Of a stretch of 64,000 nucleotides of DNA, positions 9,961 through 20,760 are shown piece after piece (position 1 is the stretch's first letter; the number at the start of each line of letters is the position of its first letter). A program made the position numbers and the translations under genes. The DNA is taken from positions 744,001 through 808,000 of the forward strand of contig JAEBUN010000020.1 in the NCBI GenBank assembly GCA_023014365.1. Reading direction: 5' to 3'. The notes under the pieces were generated by a model. That model ran no database searches, had not been told where the DNA came from, and saw only the letters and a program-made list of their open reading frames with translations. This DNA is from Lepiota brunneoincarnata. Taxonomy: Eukaryota; Basidiomycota; Agaricomycetes; Agaricales; Agaricaceae.

Positions 9961-10883
9961 GCAGCAGATTGAAGTGTGTGGAAACATGTCCCAGCTATCG
10001 CCAACTCCAGAGCCATGTCTTTCTCTTTAATATCACTCCCCATCCTACAAACAGAGAGAGCAGCTGTTGCAGTATATACCACAAGTTTCCAGGGTACGGT
10101 GGACTCCAATCCAAAGTCAAACATGTACATCTGATCAGTTGAGTTGGCTACAACCCAAATATATTTCAACCAGTGCAAGTTCATCAGGGTGTGAGAATTG
10201 GAGTCAGCTAAGTCCCACTCTTGGATACGTGGCTGTGGGGGAAGCTTCTCAGAAAAGTGGGCAAGAAACTTTAAACACCTTTGACCCAATGGCATGGAGA
10301 AAAATGGACTCTCCAAAGGTGTCCATGTAATCCCCAAAGTGTGAATCAAGCTTCTCCCATTCACAGATCCAACCACTACATCATTCTTGCTCAGGTCTGC
10401 AGGGACTGTGAAGCTGAACTGAGTATAAAGGATCTCCAAAGTTGCACACTGCAAATTGTTGGCTACAAACTGGTCACTATCTGTTGGATGTGTTGTTACA
10501 GAAACAAGTGGCATAGCCTGCTCGACTTCCAGTACCTCCCCCCAAGGAATTTCAGCTGCGTTCATAGGAGCCTGATGTTGGTCTCCCCTCTCCCAAAGCA
10601 TCTCAACTGGGCTCACAGCAACCTCCTGGTCCTCATGCATGTCTTCATTGTCACTATCCTCTTTATCCTTCCCCCACTCTGCACACCAGTGCCACTCATT
10701 GAAAACAGCATAATATTGCTTCTGCTCTGGGCCGTAATCTTCAAGCATACTCTCACGCTCATCTCTCCTTGTAAGTTGTTTTGTAAACTTGGTGGGATCA
10801 TCAAAATCCCAATCCCAGACAAAGACAGGCACACTAGTAGTGGGTGGGTTCCTCTGTCGGCTCTCCCATTTTTGATGAGTTAG

Positions 10884-11544
10884 TGTCATATCCATGCCAA
10901 CTCAGAGTCTAATCATTTAAACTTCGGCTTCTCGACTCCACGTGTGTTCCACACAACAACCCTCTGCCCTCCGACTCGGCCCCGACCTGCTCCGACCGCA
11001 ACCCCCTGCCCCGATCACGCGACCACCTCCACACGTGCCATGGTCACCTGGCCCTCGGTGTCTCATACCCCCGTCTCCATTTCCTGTCCGTAGTCAAGAT
11101 ACGTTATTAGTCTCCATACCTGTACCCATTTCCATTCCATTCGTAATCCGTTTGTAATCCGTTTGTAACTAGATCGGTCTCCGCTCTGCTCCGCACGTAG
11201 TCAGTACGAGTCATAGTTCGTAAGGCCAGTAGTATATATACCATAGGTACTTGGCTTGTACTCCTCAGTCTGATAATTGAATCGAGCAGCGGGCCAGCTC
11301 CCTGTTCTCTATCTTCTCCTCTCTTCTGCCTCGTTCCGCTTCGGCCCCGACTTCCTGAAATACAGACTAGGACAGTAGGAGGGCACAGCACATATGCTGA
11401 GGCCGCAAGTCCAACCCCCTGCCCGACGTACTCCGCCTCGGTCCCGAAGTCTACGTACTGACTTTGCCCTGTCCCCCGGTTACCTTATAACAAGGTTACC
11501 ACCCCGACCCTCCGCCTCAGTCCCGACCCGCACCGGCTCTAACA
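10884..11544 (+). mobile_element. Solo LTR of the Gypsy-1 family (subfamily B)
   Basis: 661 bp from TGTCATATCC to CTCTAACA, flanked by the duplicated target GTTAG (10879-10883 and 11545-11549). It matches the Gypsy-1B LTRs more closely than those of Gypsy-1A. It retains the TATA and AGTCTGATAAT blocks, so it may still be a promoter facing the plus strand inside a minus-strand gene. Confidence 0.95.
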
Positions 11545-12711
11545 GTTAGTGGGGTTGCTCTTGCTATAAGCTTAGTAACAGCGGCTTCATGTTCTTGGAA
11601 GAATGGTTCCCAAACACTTCTCCCAGACCTGGTGGACTCCATCCTCACTGTTCCTGCCTTAGAGAGATGCAAGTGTACATCTGGCAAGTTTCCACCCATG
11701 GGCTCATCGATTGGCATGTTATAATTGTCATCCAGTGGCTGTGTTTGAAAAGAATCTGTTTCCCATGGCATAAACTCATCACTGGTATCAAACTCGGAGG
11801 ATTGGAGTGGCTGTTCACGGGATATGTCAGAAAATGTGATGAGTGGCCGGTGGTCAGTAGCAGGGAAGTGAGGTGCCTTTGCAATCCAAGTGGTGGCCAG
11901 TTGAAGTTCATGGGCACTTGGTGCAGGATACGATGGATCTGTTGTAGGACTCCAATGGTACCATACAGGAACATTGATATTCACAAAATAGGCAGGACTT
12001 GGCTGCAATGGCTGGGGCGGGAGATGGAGAATCACACCTGCCCAGCTTATATCCTAGTATCTCTGTAACAGAGGTGCCATCCACAGACTATCAAGCAATG
12101 CCTGATTGAACTTGTGTGCCATTGTGACCTGAACAACCCATTTCATGGGTGTGATTCCCTCATGATAGTTAGGATCTATGATCTTGTGGATTTGCCAATA
12201 GAGTAAGCCTAACCAAATACTAAACCAGTTGTGTGCTTTGGTAGCGAGATACCATGTGTGTAGTTCCATGCTGTGTTTATTTTGATACCTGAAACTCGAA
12301 GGGGCAAACAGACAAACAAAACTCAGGTCATTCTCAATCTTCAGAATTCCTGTGACTTCATCCAGACACTTCTTGATCACTATCCACTGCAAAACAACCT
12401 GTACTGGTAAGAAAAATCCATCTGAATTTGTATACAAAATTTTTTGTGGGATATGGGCCAATGACTCTACCAATATGCCACTGTAAGCCACAGGCATGGT
12501 GGGGACACAGCTCAACCACTCTGTTTGGGCAGTCCACCATCGTGGTTGTTGGAAATTGTCTGCTATCGAGGCACCTAGCACAAATGTACAAAAGCCCTCA
12601 GATGTATTATCCTCCACCACTGTGAAGTTGTGCTGGCTGTTGGGTGAATAGAAGGTGTCACCATTCACAATGGTGACTTGTCCTGCCATGGCAGATATTC
12701 TGCCAGCCAAT

Positions 12712-12845
12712 GTCCAAGGAGATCCTCAGACAAACTCTGGTAGATATGCTGCTAATATTTGAAACCCTCTGTCCAAGGAGATCCTCAGACGAAAGCTCTG
12801 GTGCTGACTTGAATTTGAATCACATGTCTGAGGAGATCCTCAGAC
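12712..12845. repeat. Three more copies of the palindromic motif, upstream of the unknown gene
   Basis: Copies at 12712-12731 and 12771-12790 have the left arm GTCCAAGGA (imperfect), and 12826-12845 is a perfect 20-bp GTCTGAGGAGATCCTCAGAC. They directly precede the start of the minus-strand gene ending near 12710 and are spaced about 55-60 bp apart. Confidence 0.75.
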
Positions 12846-12849
12846 AAGG

Positions 12850-14760
12850 GCTTGAAGCTTAAGGTGTCAGGTGAGGGGGTGATACCTATTAAGAAATTAG
12901 ACAAATGAAACGAGGAACGGTTTCCCAACTTATGCTAATGTGTTTTCGCGATCGCTGACTTGGGAGTGGCAGTGGTGGTGGTTGCTTGTGACTCTGAGTC
13001 TGGATCACAGCATTGACAGATCAGGGGCATCACCTGACCTTGGCAATTTTCTAGTTGTGTAATGCTGATGGTGCACAGCACCTCCAACCTCTAACTTACC
13101 CCTTTGCTGTAACCCTAACTCAATCAATGGAATAACCCAACAATTGGCTCTCGCTTTTGGAGTTGGAGCAGTCTTTGGATCTCTGAAGACCTCTACTGCT
13201 CTCATATGTGGCCTTGGGACGATGGTCTTTGGATCTCCAAAGACCTTTCTATCCCTCTGGCAGGCCTAGTGATGACAATCTGTATATATATTGCAACAAT
13301 ATTACAAGGAAACGGACCTTGGATTTCTGTACCTCATCACACCATTCTGGCACAACTCTTGATATGCTCACGACCATCTGCATGCCTTGATCTTGAACCA
13401 CCGCCATCCCCCAGGGCTAATTGTACTGGGGCCCCCAGTATCTTACCAAACACCTCACACTAATCCCCTATTCTGACATCTCTCACTGTCAGTCACTTCC
13501 TAGTCACTACTCCCATATCAAGGCCCCTCTGTATAATACCTGGGTTGCCACTGTCCATGATGGTTTGCAAACCCATCAACACTCTTGCAGCCCAATGGCC
13601 CCTCTGTTGACCTCAACCATCCTCTGAACTCCTCGAGATGGTGGAATTAACATGTAGATCATTGTGAACTCCCTGCTGGGATGTCATTTCCAATTGGAGG
13701 CCTGAGACCAAGCCCCCCAAGAGACCTTTTCATAAGGTTCTGGAGGTGCAGAGAGGGTTTGATTCCCTACTCAAAGGTACATTGTGACTGGGCTGGTGCT
13801 CCAGGAAGACCGCTTGGTCAAACCAACACCATATTCCACCTGTTGCATCCACTGCTGCAGACCGCAGTGAGAGCCCTTTGGCTACACCAACATATAAATG
13901 CCATGCATGGCCTGGGTTAGGAGTTGCAAGTTGCTTCATCATTGGGATTGCAATCACAGGATCAGGCTCTGGGGTACTGGCCACAAGAGGCTATCTTTAC
14001 TTCTGGGTAAAAGGTTACAACTGCCTGTCATTTTTTCTATTACTGCTGCCTTCACCTCCACTATTTTTACCACAGACTTTCATCTCTACTAGAAGCCTTT
14101 ACACAACCTCTCAAGCTTTACTACGCAGACCCACCACTGTTGACTTCTGGGCATTAGGCCTGACTGCATCTTAGCACTAGTTTACTTGTTATGGTATATA
14201 AATGCAGAATTCAAAAAAAAAAAAAAAAGATATGCTCACAATGTTCTCACATTTGCCTGTTTGGTTCAGATCCACCTACTATATTTCCACATGGAGAAGC
14301 CATCTTGAGGAAGACATGTCTACATCATACATAAGGATATGGCCTTGGATCTACTACATGGCCCTCTTGTCCACAGGTCTGGCACAAGCCATAAGGATGC
14401 CCACTTGGGGGTGGCACTCACTAGGGATGAGGTCAACTTGTGGGGGTACAAAATTAATGGGACCAACGTCTATTTGAGGGGGAACCAAGGATGTTCGACC
14501 CCTCCTAGTTACTATATACATAAAACAGCCACCCCCAACAGACGAAATGCCAAGGAAACACAAATCCTAGTGTAAACCAGGTCTGTGGGCTATACAGGCC
14601 AAGCATACCTCAATATACTTGGACTGGTACCATGACACCTGCACCACTACACTGGCCTGACTCGATTCATGTTCAATGCAACTCACACACATATGCCGCT
14701 AATACGCTGATTTCACGCCTATACATGAATTCTGTGCTCCGGAACAATTCTCTACATAGA
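12850..14760. other. Stretch with no recognisable gene
   Basis: Only short frames without known motifs. It contains the two variant palindromes at 13171-13245 and an A16 run at about 14213-14228. I see no transposase or host domain here. Confidence 0.55.
13171..13245. repeat. Variant palindromes with GTCTTTGGA arms
   Basis: 13224-13245 is a perfect inverted repeat (arms GGTCTTTGGA and TCCAAAGACC around TC); 13171-13190 is an imperfect copy ending CTGAAGAC. The outer GTCT/AGAC and inner GGA-N2-TCC match the other palindromes; only the bases between differ. Confidence 0.65.
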
Positions 14761-15765
14761 ATCATTGGCTATGTCATTAAAGAACTCTATAGAGGATTGG
14801 TACTATATCCTGTAGTAGCCAGTTCAACCAAATTGAGGATACTCAAGCCTCAGACATGTTCAAACCAGTTCATTATCACTAAGCTTAGTGAACCAAGCTA
14901 TCAGAACGCTCTCTGGAGGGATTCAGGACTCTATATAGCCTATCAAGTATACCCCAGTCGCATCAAGGGACCTTACAAGCAGTTTTCTGATGAACCCAAA
15001 TGCATTTGAACATAAAAGAATGTACCTAGCGGCTGTTGCAGGTGTATTACGTCTATAGCAAGTTCAATAATGATGACCGGACCACAGAACGGAACGTCCA
15101 ACATTCGGGAGGCAATACCCGATGCCCAAAACCCTAGAAATATCAAAAACTCCTAATTAACAAGTGCTTTGTGGGTCCCGGCACTTTGGCATACTGCTTA
15201 ACTGAGATTAATTACAACAGATCAAGGGATTGTCCATCCGCTATACATTCCGATCATAATTGATCCGGAAACTTAACGCGCTCATGTGGACACAGAATAA
15301 TGCAGACAAGCATGGAACATGTCTGGCTGGATTGCCATTCATTAATCAGAGAAAAACCCATAACCCAGGGTGAGGTTGAAATGCTGCCAAACCTTCCAAA
15401 ATGTTCTACAGTGCCTGTAACAATTAAGCTTATTGTTTTCTATTTCATATTTACTATCTCTCATATGTATCTAAACAATATAAATACGGTCGCACTTGTT
15501 TGTGGAGAAGCAAGAGGTCTCACCCCCGCTTCCACACACAAGTCTGCAAGCCATGATCAAGAACAGTTTCAGAGGGCTATTTAGTGTGCGTCGTTAAGTG
15601 TGATTTCTTCGGTTGTCGACCAACCCAGAGACAGAGACAGAGACCAGAGTTCAGAGTTTAGAGTTCCAGAGTGCTAGAGACAGAGACAGAGACAGAGACC
15701 AGAGTTCAGAGACCAGAGACCAGAGACCAGAGACCCCGCACTTTGAATTGACAGGGATTGTCCTT
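14761..15765. repeat. Dispersed 1-kb repeat, copy A (LTR-like)
   Basis: This is near-identical to 28713-29714. It has a TATAAATA at about 15479, a GGTTG-TCGAC-CAACC hairpin at about 15613, and a purine-rich CAGAGAC/CCAGAGA repeat at 15630-15735 near its right end. The TATA-then-hairpin layout is like an LTR, but I found no TG...CA ends and no target duplication. Copy A has many TG/CA where copy B has CG, so it is the more deaminated copy. A short frame at its left is shared by both, without recognisable domains. Confidence 0.7.
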
Positions 15766-16559
15766 TCATTGTTGCACTGTATGGCTAAGATAACTTCAAC
15801 AGCTGTTTGTTAACCTCTAAAAACACTACTCTCTTGAATTTTGCTGTCAGAATGCACCCCCAGAACACCCTAAAAGACGAAACTGTTCATTATCTATCTC
15901 ATTCCACTTGTATTAGCTTAAGCTTATCGAATTGCGGCTAAGCTTAGTGAAAACAAGCCTACTATCTATATTAAAACCTATGAAAGTTTCTACCTTTTCA
16001 CCGGCTCATTCACCACAGAGACAACTATGGTGACCACACACTCCTGGCTCGTCCACCACCCAAAACATGCCAAACATGACCAGCAACATGCATGGACATG
16101 TCATGCAAGCAACGGATCGCATAGGTGATGCCCCTTTCCCTGTTCCATTCTTTCTCTCTCCCCTTCTGTAGTTAAAGAACATATGCTACAACTATCATTA
16201 CAGAATTTCTCCTCCTATCTCTTCCGTTCCATACTTTTCACTTCCCCATTTAAAAAGTCCACCTTGTAGTATAAAAACTAGCCAGAAAATTGTATTACGG
16301 AAGGAAAAATACACCCCAGCTCTTTTTCTATCTACTCAAGCCCCTCTCCCTCTCATTTTCTTGTTCTTGTCCTTGCTCTCAGACTCATCCTCATTCTCTC
16401 ATTCTCTCTCCATCTCCCCCCCCTCTGGGTCAAAAGCTTTGCGACTTACAGATGCAGTCGTGCTCACCTATCAACCCCACTACCCTCACTTCAATACTCA
16501 TCACAATCTCTTTCCTTCCCTAGTCCAACTCAAAGACACTCTCCTCCCCTCTTGAACTC
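15766..16559. other. Stretch without a recognisable gene
   Basis: AT-rich on the left and CT-rich near 16300-16560. No domain or repeat found except the general pyrimidine bias. Confidence 0.5.
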
Positions 16560-17630
16560 ATCAATCCTTCCTACACTATTTTCTCCTTAGCCTCTTCATC
16601 TTTCTGACACTCTGCTTTGCTTTTCTCTTTACCTCCACCAAAACACCAGTGTCCTCATCATTGTCCTCAGGTTCCTCCTCATCATGACCTGTCTCTTCCT
16701 CATCACAACCTATCTCTTCCTCCTCATCACAACCTGTCTCATCCTCCTCCTCATAACCTGTCCCTTCCTCCTCATCAAGCCCTGTCTCTTCCTTGTCATC
16801 ACTACCCCCCTCTTTCCTATCATCACCGCTGACTCCCCCATCACTACCTGCTCCCACTTCATCTGCACCCTTATCACTACCAATGTACTCTGCATTGTGC
16901 CCTTCCTGCTCAAAAGCATCTCCAATCTCATCATTTTGATCCTTGCTGGCACTCTTCAAAGCACAAAGGGTTCTTCAAGTACTGGTCCTTTTATTTTTGA
17001 GCACTGTCCTTATGATCTCAATGGTGGCCCAGTTTCCTTCATAACGCCAAAGCCATTCATGTTGAGTGCACACCTGTGTGATGTACATAGTTGGTGTATG
17101 TGGTTAGGAATTATGACTAGTTAAGAATAAACATACAATATTGGCAATCTTGGCCAAGACAACTAGGTCTTGGCACCTCCAATCAATGTTGCATCATATA
17201 TCTGCACGCTCCAGGGCACGTTTAACAAGTGCCTATGGCAGGCATTAGCATTGAAAGTAAAATGAAGCAGAACTTACCCAGCAGTGCATGTAAAGTGGCC
17301 AGTTGTTTTCCAAGCCCATTTTGCCCTGAAGGTCTGCAATGGTACCATGGGGGCAGGGGATCTCTTTTATGTTGTTGCCCTTGGCCTTCAAGGCAGTGGT
17401 TTTCTTCAGCTTATCAATCTCCACTGAATGATGTCAGTTGCATAGATAGTACCCAGAGAATAATATCTTGCCTTCTTGTTTTGCAACCTTGGTGAGTAGA
17501 GCAGCCAGGACAGTATCGTTTGGGGTTTTGGTCTGTGCTTGAAGCAATGTGGGTGCCCTGTTCTCTTTCAATGAGCCAGAGTATTACCCAGGTTAGGGGT
17601 TTGCTCTTGAGTAGCACAGCATTCATGGCA
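16560..17630 (-). pseudogene. Eroded gene of unknown function with an acidic Glu/Asp-rich tail
   Basis: Minus-strand coding sense survives in pieces: about 17550-17440 (RYCPGCSTHQGCKTRRQD), then after a frameshift 17400-17281 (KAKGNNIKEIPCPHGTI), then about 17070-16975 (QHEWLWRYEGNWATIEII and TVLKNKR) ended by TGA. It resumes as an acidic tail 16965-16576 with repeats such as TGCDEEEE and a basic end KRKAKQSVRKMKRLRRK. The piece with a Trp-rich centre and the CPGC motif resembles hypothetical basidiomycete proteins, but I cannot name the family. It abuts the Gypsy-3 LTR at 17634. Confidence 0.5.
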
Positions 17631-17633
17631 GGA

Positions 17634-17999
17634 TGTCTATACAGACTTGGTCCTGTCCTACTTAGGTGTGACTTGGAGATGATGGAGCACTATAGTCCAG
17701 CCAGTTTAAGGGCAAAGAGGTATAGGAGGCAAGAACTTTATAACACTGAGATAAGGATACAAGGGTATGGTACAGTATCCTTATATACTACTATGTGTGG
17801 CTGTGCTCCTACTATATATATCTGGACCCAGGTAAGTGAGTCATATTCTTATCTATTTAAGTATAGATTGTTCTGATGGTACTTCTGATGGTTTCAGGTT
17901 GACAGGTCTTCTATCTATTTATATATTTTGAGTGCTTCTGATAAGAGTTCCTTCCAGTGAGGCTTCTGATAAGGGAGTTTAAGGGGACTTCTGATAACA
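17634..17999 (-). repeat. 3' LTR of Gypsy-3 (probable)
   Basis: On the minus strand it starts TGTTATCAGAAG after the purine tract AAATGGGGTAA and ends TATAGACA. TATA-like blocks (ATATATAAATAG, GTATATAAGG) lie inside. Start fairly sure; the end is judged only from the TG...CA rule. Confidence 0.6.
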
Positions 18000-18260
18000 T
18001 TACCCCATTTCTAAGGTTATATTCCATTATAACCGTTTACATCTTTTCCTTCTGTTGTGTTTGGATGGAGTTTAGAAATCTCCTACTGGTTCTCCACATA
18101 TATTCGACATGGTGATGTTGTCATATCCATCATCAAAGTTGTCTTCTTCAGGGTATTCGAGTCCTGAGTATTGGTAATGGAGTGACGGGGTGTTTTGGGG
18201 TCAAGTTACCATAGGTCTGTTGTAAGGTGTATGTCTTGTTCCTTTTGAGGGACGTTCAGT

Positions 18261-18378
18261 TCATTTATGGCAGGGTTGGAATACTCTGCAGTGTGGGCAT
18301 CTATATTTGATGCAATCGTATGAGTAGTGGCCAGGGGCATATTGTTTGCAACCGAGGCATGTGAATTGGGGGCAGTCC
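18261..18378 (-). pseudogene. C-terminal zinc-knuckle end of the Gypsy-3 polyprotein
   Basis: The minus-strand frame reads MDCPQFTCLGC, then APGHYSYDC, then CPHC, and ends CHK-stop (TCA at 18261-18263 on the plus strand). Joined across Gypsy-2 it completes a first knuckle CIQCKQTGHWAMDC, whose left half is at 25016-25050, and adds a second, CLGCKQYAPGHYSYDC. The frame is preserved over the insertion. Confidence 0.75.
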
Positions 18379-18383
18379 ATAGC

Positions 18384-19004
18384 TGTAAGGGGAACTCCAG
18401 GTCATTGCTCACAACTGCAGACTCGGAATTCTGATTTCCAGCCTTCCTGCACTCAGAAATCTGATCCCCAGCCCTCCTGCACTTGGAAATCCGATTTCCA
18501 GACTCCCAATGCTCGGGGATCCGATTTCCAGCCTTCCTACACTTGGAAATCTGATTTCCAGCCTCCCAATGCTCGGAAATCCGATTTCCCGCCTTCCTAC
18601 ACTTGGAAATCTGATTTCCAGCCTCCCAATGCTCGGAAATCCGATTTCCCGCCCCCATGGGCCCAGAAATCCGTCCCCCAACACCCCAGTACTTGGAATT
18701 CCCTCCTACACCCCTCTGATACGGACACAAACCCTCACTGGCATGCATGACCCTATCCTAAGCCCATTCCCAACTATACTTACTTTAGGCATCCCTGACA
18801 CCTCACGGCCATTTATGTAGAGTAGATTACTCAACTTGGACCTTATGGCAGGTAGTATAAGTAGTGTAGGTGAGCTTGGAGAAACCTTACTCGATTCTCT
18901 AAGGTTTCTCCCTGCTCAGGTATGTACTTGGTAGAAGTCTGGAAATGACACTAAGGTTTCTCCCTGCTCAGCCGATGCAACACGGCAACCAGGTCGCCCT
19001 TACA
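18384..19004 (+). repeat. 5' LTR of Gypsy-2
   Basis: It runs from TGTAAGGGGA to CGCCCTTACA. A minisatellite of about 30-bp half-units (TTGGAAATCTGATTTCCAGC and TCGGAAATCCGATTTCCCGC types) fills 18410-18700. Compared with the 3' LTR it holds one more 60-bp double unit and a 52-bp duplication around 18922-18973, which together explain the 112-bp length difference. The half-units contain GGAAATC/GATTTCC inverted repeats. Confidence 0.9.
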
Positions 19005-19006
19005 GA

Positions 19007-19016
19007 AGAATCAAGT
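19007..19016 (+). other. Self-primer binding site of Gypsy-2
   Basis: AGAATCAAGT starts two bases past the LTR. It is the exact complement of ACTTGATTCT at 24952-24961 in the 3' LTR, about 35 bp after a TATAAG box. The 5' LTR has ACTCGATTCT (18889-18898), one base different. Confidence 0.6.
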
Positions 19017-19116
19017 CTATTCCCAGAGGACTGGCCATTGACAATGCCTGGACAAGTTATACCACTTCTCCCATGCCAACTACACCCTTTCTCTACCCCC
19101 CAGCACCCTCGCCATC

Positions 19117-20583
19117 ATGTCCCAAGAGCAGCAGCAGCAACCACCAACTCAAATGACCATTGAGCAGGCCATAGGCTCACTTCTCACAGACATGGCAACG
19201 GTACAGGCCTGACAAGCTGAAGCCAAACAGAACATGACTGGACATGGTGAATGACATATGTGACACACTCTGAAACCTCATGGACTCAATAGGACGACAG
19301 CACCCCAACACCCCCCCCTCCATCTCAGCCATGCCCCTCAATAGAGCAGAGTATCAGTCCCAAGCTGCTGCCCATGAACCCCCCTCTCCTGCTCCACACC
19401 CCCATCCACCATCACCTCCACCGTGCACCTCCACCAAGGCCAAGGTGGCAACCCCACCAAAATTTGATGGAGAACGCGCCAAGGGTCGTGCATTTCTCAC
19501 TGTGAACCCCTACAGGTTGTAATTTACGTCAGAAATAGTCAAGAAGTGAGAATTACACCAGATAGTGCCATTTTTAGGAGAGTACATAATAATGACATTT
19601 TGATAATTACACCAGATAACACCATTTTTCTGAATAAAGGTCATAATTCTTTAATAATTCGATGTGAATTATGACATAGCCCCCACATTTTTTGACGTAA
19701 ATCACAACTGGTAGGGGTTCACAGTGTCTGAATGCATGCCAGCTCTATATCAGGCTCTCGGCAGATGTGGACCCTCTCTTACATGAAGTCGGGACGCGTG
19801 GCGCAGTGGGCCAATGAGCTGTTCCGCTTGGAAGCAAGCATCGGCAGATTTCCCTTTACAGACTGGTGGGACTTCACCAAACAATTCAAGGGTCAGGTTT
19901 TTCCCTGTCAATGCAGAAGCCGATGCACTAAACATGTTGGAGTCCACATCATACCACCAATGAGAGCAGACTGTCAAAGACTACCTAGATACTTTCAAGG
20001 TCCTCATCTCCGAGTCTGGATACCGAGACTCCTGAGTTATAGTGGTCAAGTTCTGCCGAGGTCTACACCCTTCCATCCAGAATGCCATTGCTACCCTCCC
20101 AGCAGGCTGTCCCTCGGACTCAGACCTGGAGGCTTGGTACTCGGCAGCGCAATGGGTAGACCAAGCTTGAATGGCAAATGAGGCATTCTGCTCCAGTACT
20201 TGCTCCCCATTCCCACCCCCCTCCAAGCCTCCCATGGGATATGTCAGGCTCCCCCCTGCTATGCCGACAATCAGACCTTCAGCCCCACCATGCCCCCCTA
20301 TCCACTTCAACCCCTCTCTGGGAAATCGAGTCCCTATGGACATCGATGCCTCCAAGCAGAAATCCGGACTCCCCCCGCTCTGCTACTGTTGTAAAAGGCC
20401 AGGACATATGAAGGCCGAGTGTCCACTCTGTCATGACATCCGGTACATGGATCTGGAGGAACGGGACAAACTGATGCAGAAGTGGAACTCAGAGATGGAT
20501 GCCCTAGCTGCAACAACTGGAATTCCGAGGGTGGAAGAAGCAGAGTTAGAAGCTGAAGAGGATTTTCAGCAGTGTGACGGGTG
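19117..20583 (+). pseudogene. gag: Gag of Gypsy-2, interrupted by a MITE and frameshifts
   Basis: A plausible start is ATG 19117 (MSQEQQQQPP). A TGA soon after (VQA-stop-QAEAK) fits loss of a CGA. The capsid segment begins near PPKFDGERAKGRAFL (19460-19497), is cut by the MITE at 19498-19726, and resumes as NACQLYI, then LSYMKSGRVAQWANELF (about 19770). Two or more frameshifts follow. The knuckle CYCCKRPGHMKAEC lies at about 20383. Confidence 0.8.
19498..19726. mobile_element. CACTA-type MITE inserted in the Gypsy-2 gag
   Basis: 229 bp with inverted ends of about 33 bp that start CACTGTGAACCCCTAC. The flanking TCT (19495-19497, 19727-19729) is a 3-bp target duplication. CACTG ends plus a 3-bp duplication are the mark of CACTA/EnSpm-like elements, the group of the Tnp2 transposase at the left edge. 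Removing it restores the gag frame ...AFLNACQ. It encodes nothing. Confidence 0.85.
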
Positions 20584-20760
20584 ACTAGTGTGCCCCTGCC
20601 GCATTCATGTAATAGGTTCTCAGTTTTGTCGGTAGATGAAATAGAACCTGTTTCCGGCTCTAAACCAACTCCCAAAGACACACCACCACCCCCAAAAACT
20701 TCAGTGTGACGTCCCTGCTGGGAACGCCACCTCCCAAAGAGACCAATCATTGCTTATTCT

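Larger units (their letters stand above)
8919..12710 (-). pseudogene. Uncharacterised, lineage-expanded agaricomycete protein gene, split by two solo LTRs
   Basis: I recognise the family from memory as a large, basidiomycete-specific set of unknown function. Blocks in order on the minus strand: 12710-12054 (start MAGQVTIVNGDTFY); 12050-11550; 10878-9966 (VFVWDWDFDDPTKF, then VPWKLVVYTATAALSVCRM); 9608-9233 (ALLHRGFVCQIALDTIG, then DDELSQDELDIICGLY); and a last exon 9185-8919 (GEDLGCWSDQMNDLYNRQV). The last two blocks are probably joined by an intron near 9270-9200. A TAG at about 12055 between the first two may be an intron or decay. Solo LTRs at 10884-11544 and 9614-9960 interrupt it; removing each with one target copy restores the same frame. 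The body is therefore one former gene of roughly 900 codons. No enzymatic motif seen. Confidence 0.7.

Noticed and set aside
14213..14228. A16 run after GCAGAATTC as a possible retroposed poly(A) tail
   Set aside because: No LINE or SINE body upstream and no target duplication found; a simple A-run is enough.
13681..14580. Several small plus-strand frames, one with a hydrophobic stretch (CLSFFLLLLPSPPLFLP)
   Set aside because: No homology I recognise, two overlapping frames compete and there is no codon or splice support.
15613..15813. Possible protein with RDRDRD repeats
   Set aside because: This is the purine CAGAGAC repeat of copy A read in frame; the same repeat in copy B is broken.
18206..18820. 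Repetitive frames on both strands in the Gypsy-2 5' LTR
   Set aside because: They come from the 30/60-bp minisatellite of the LTR and recur at 24449-24883 in the 3' LTR.
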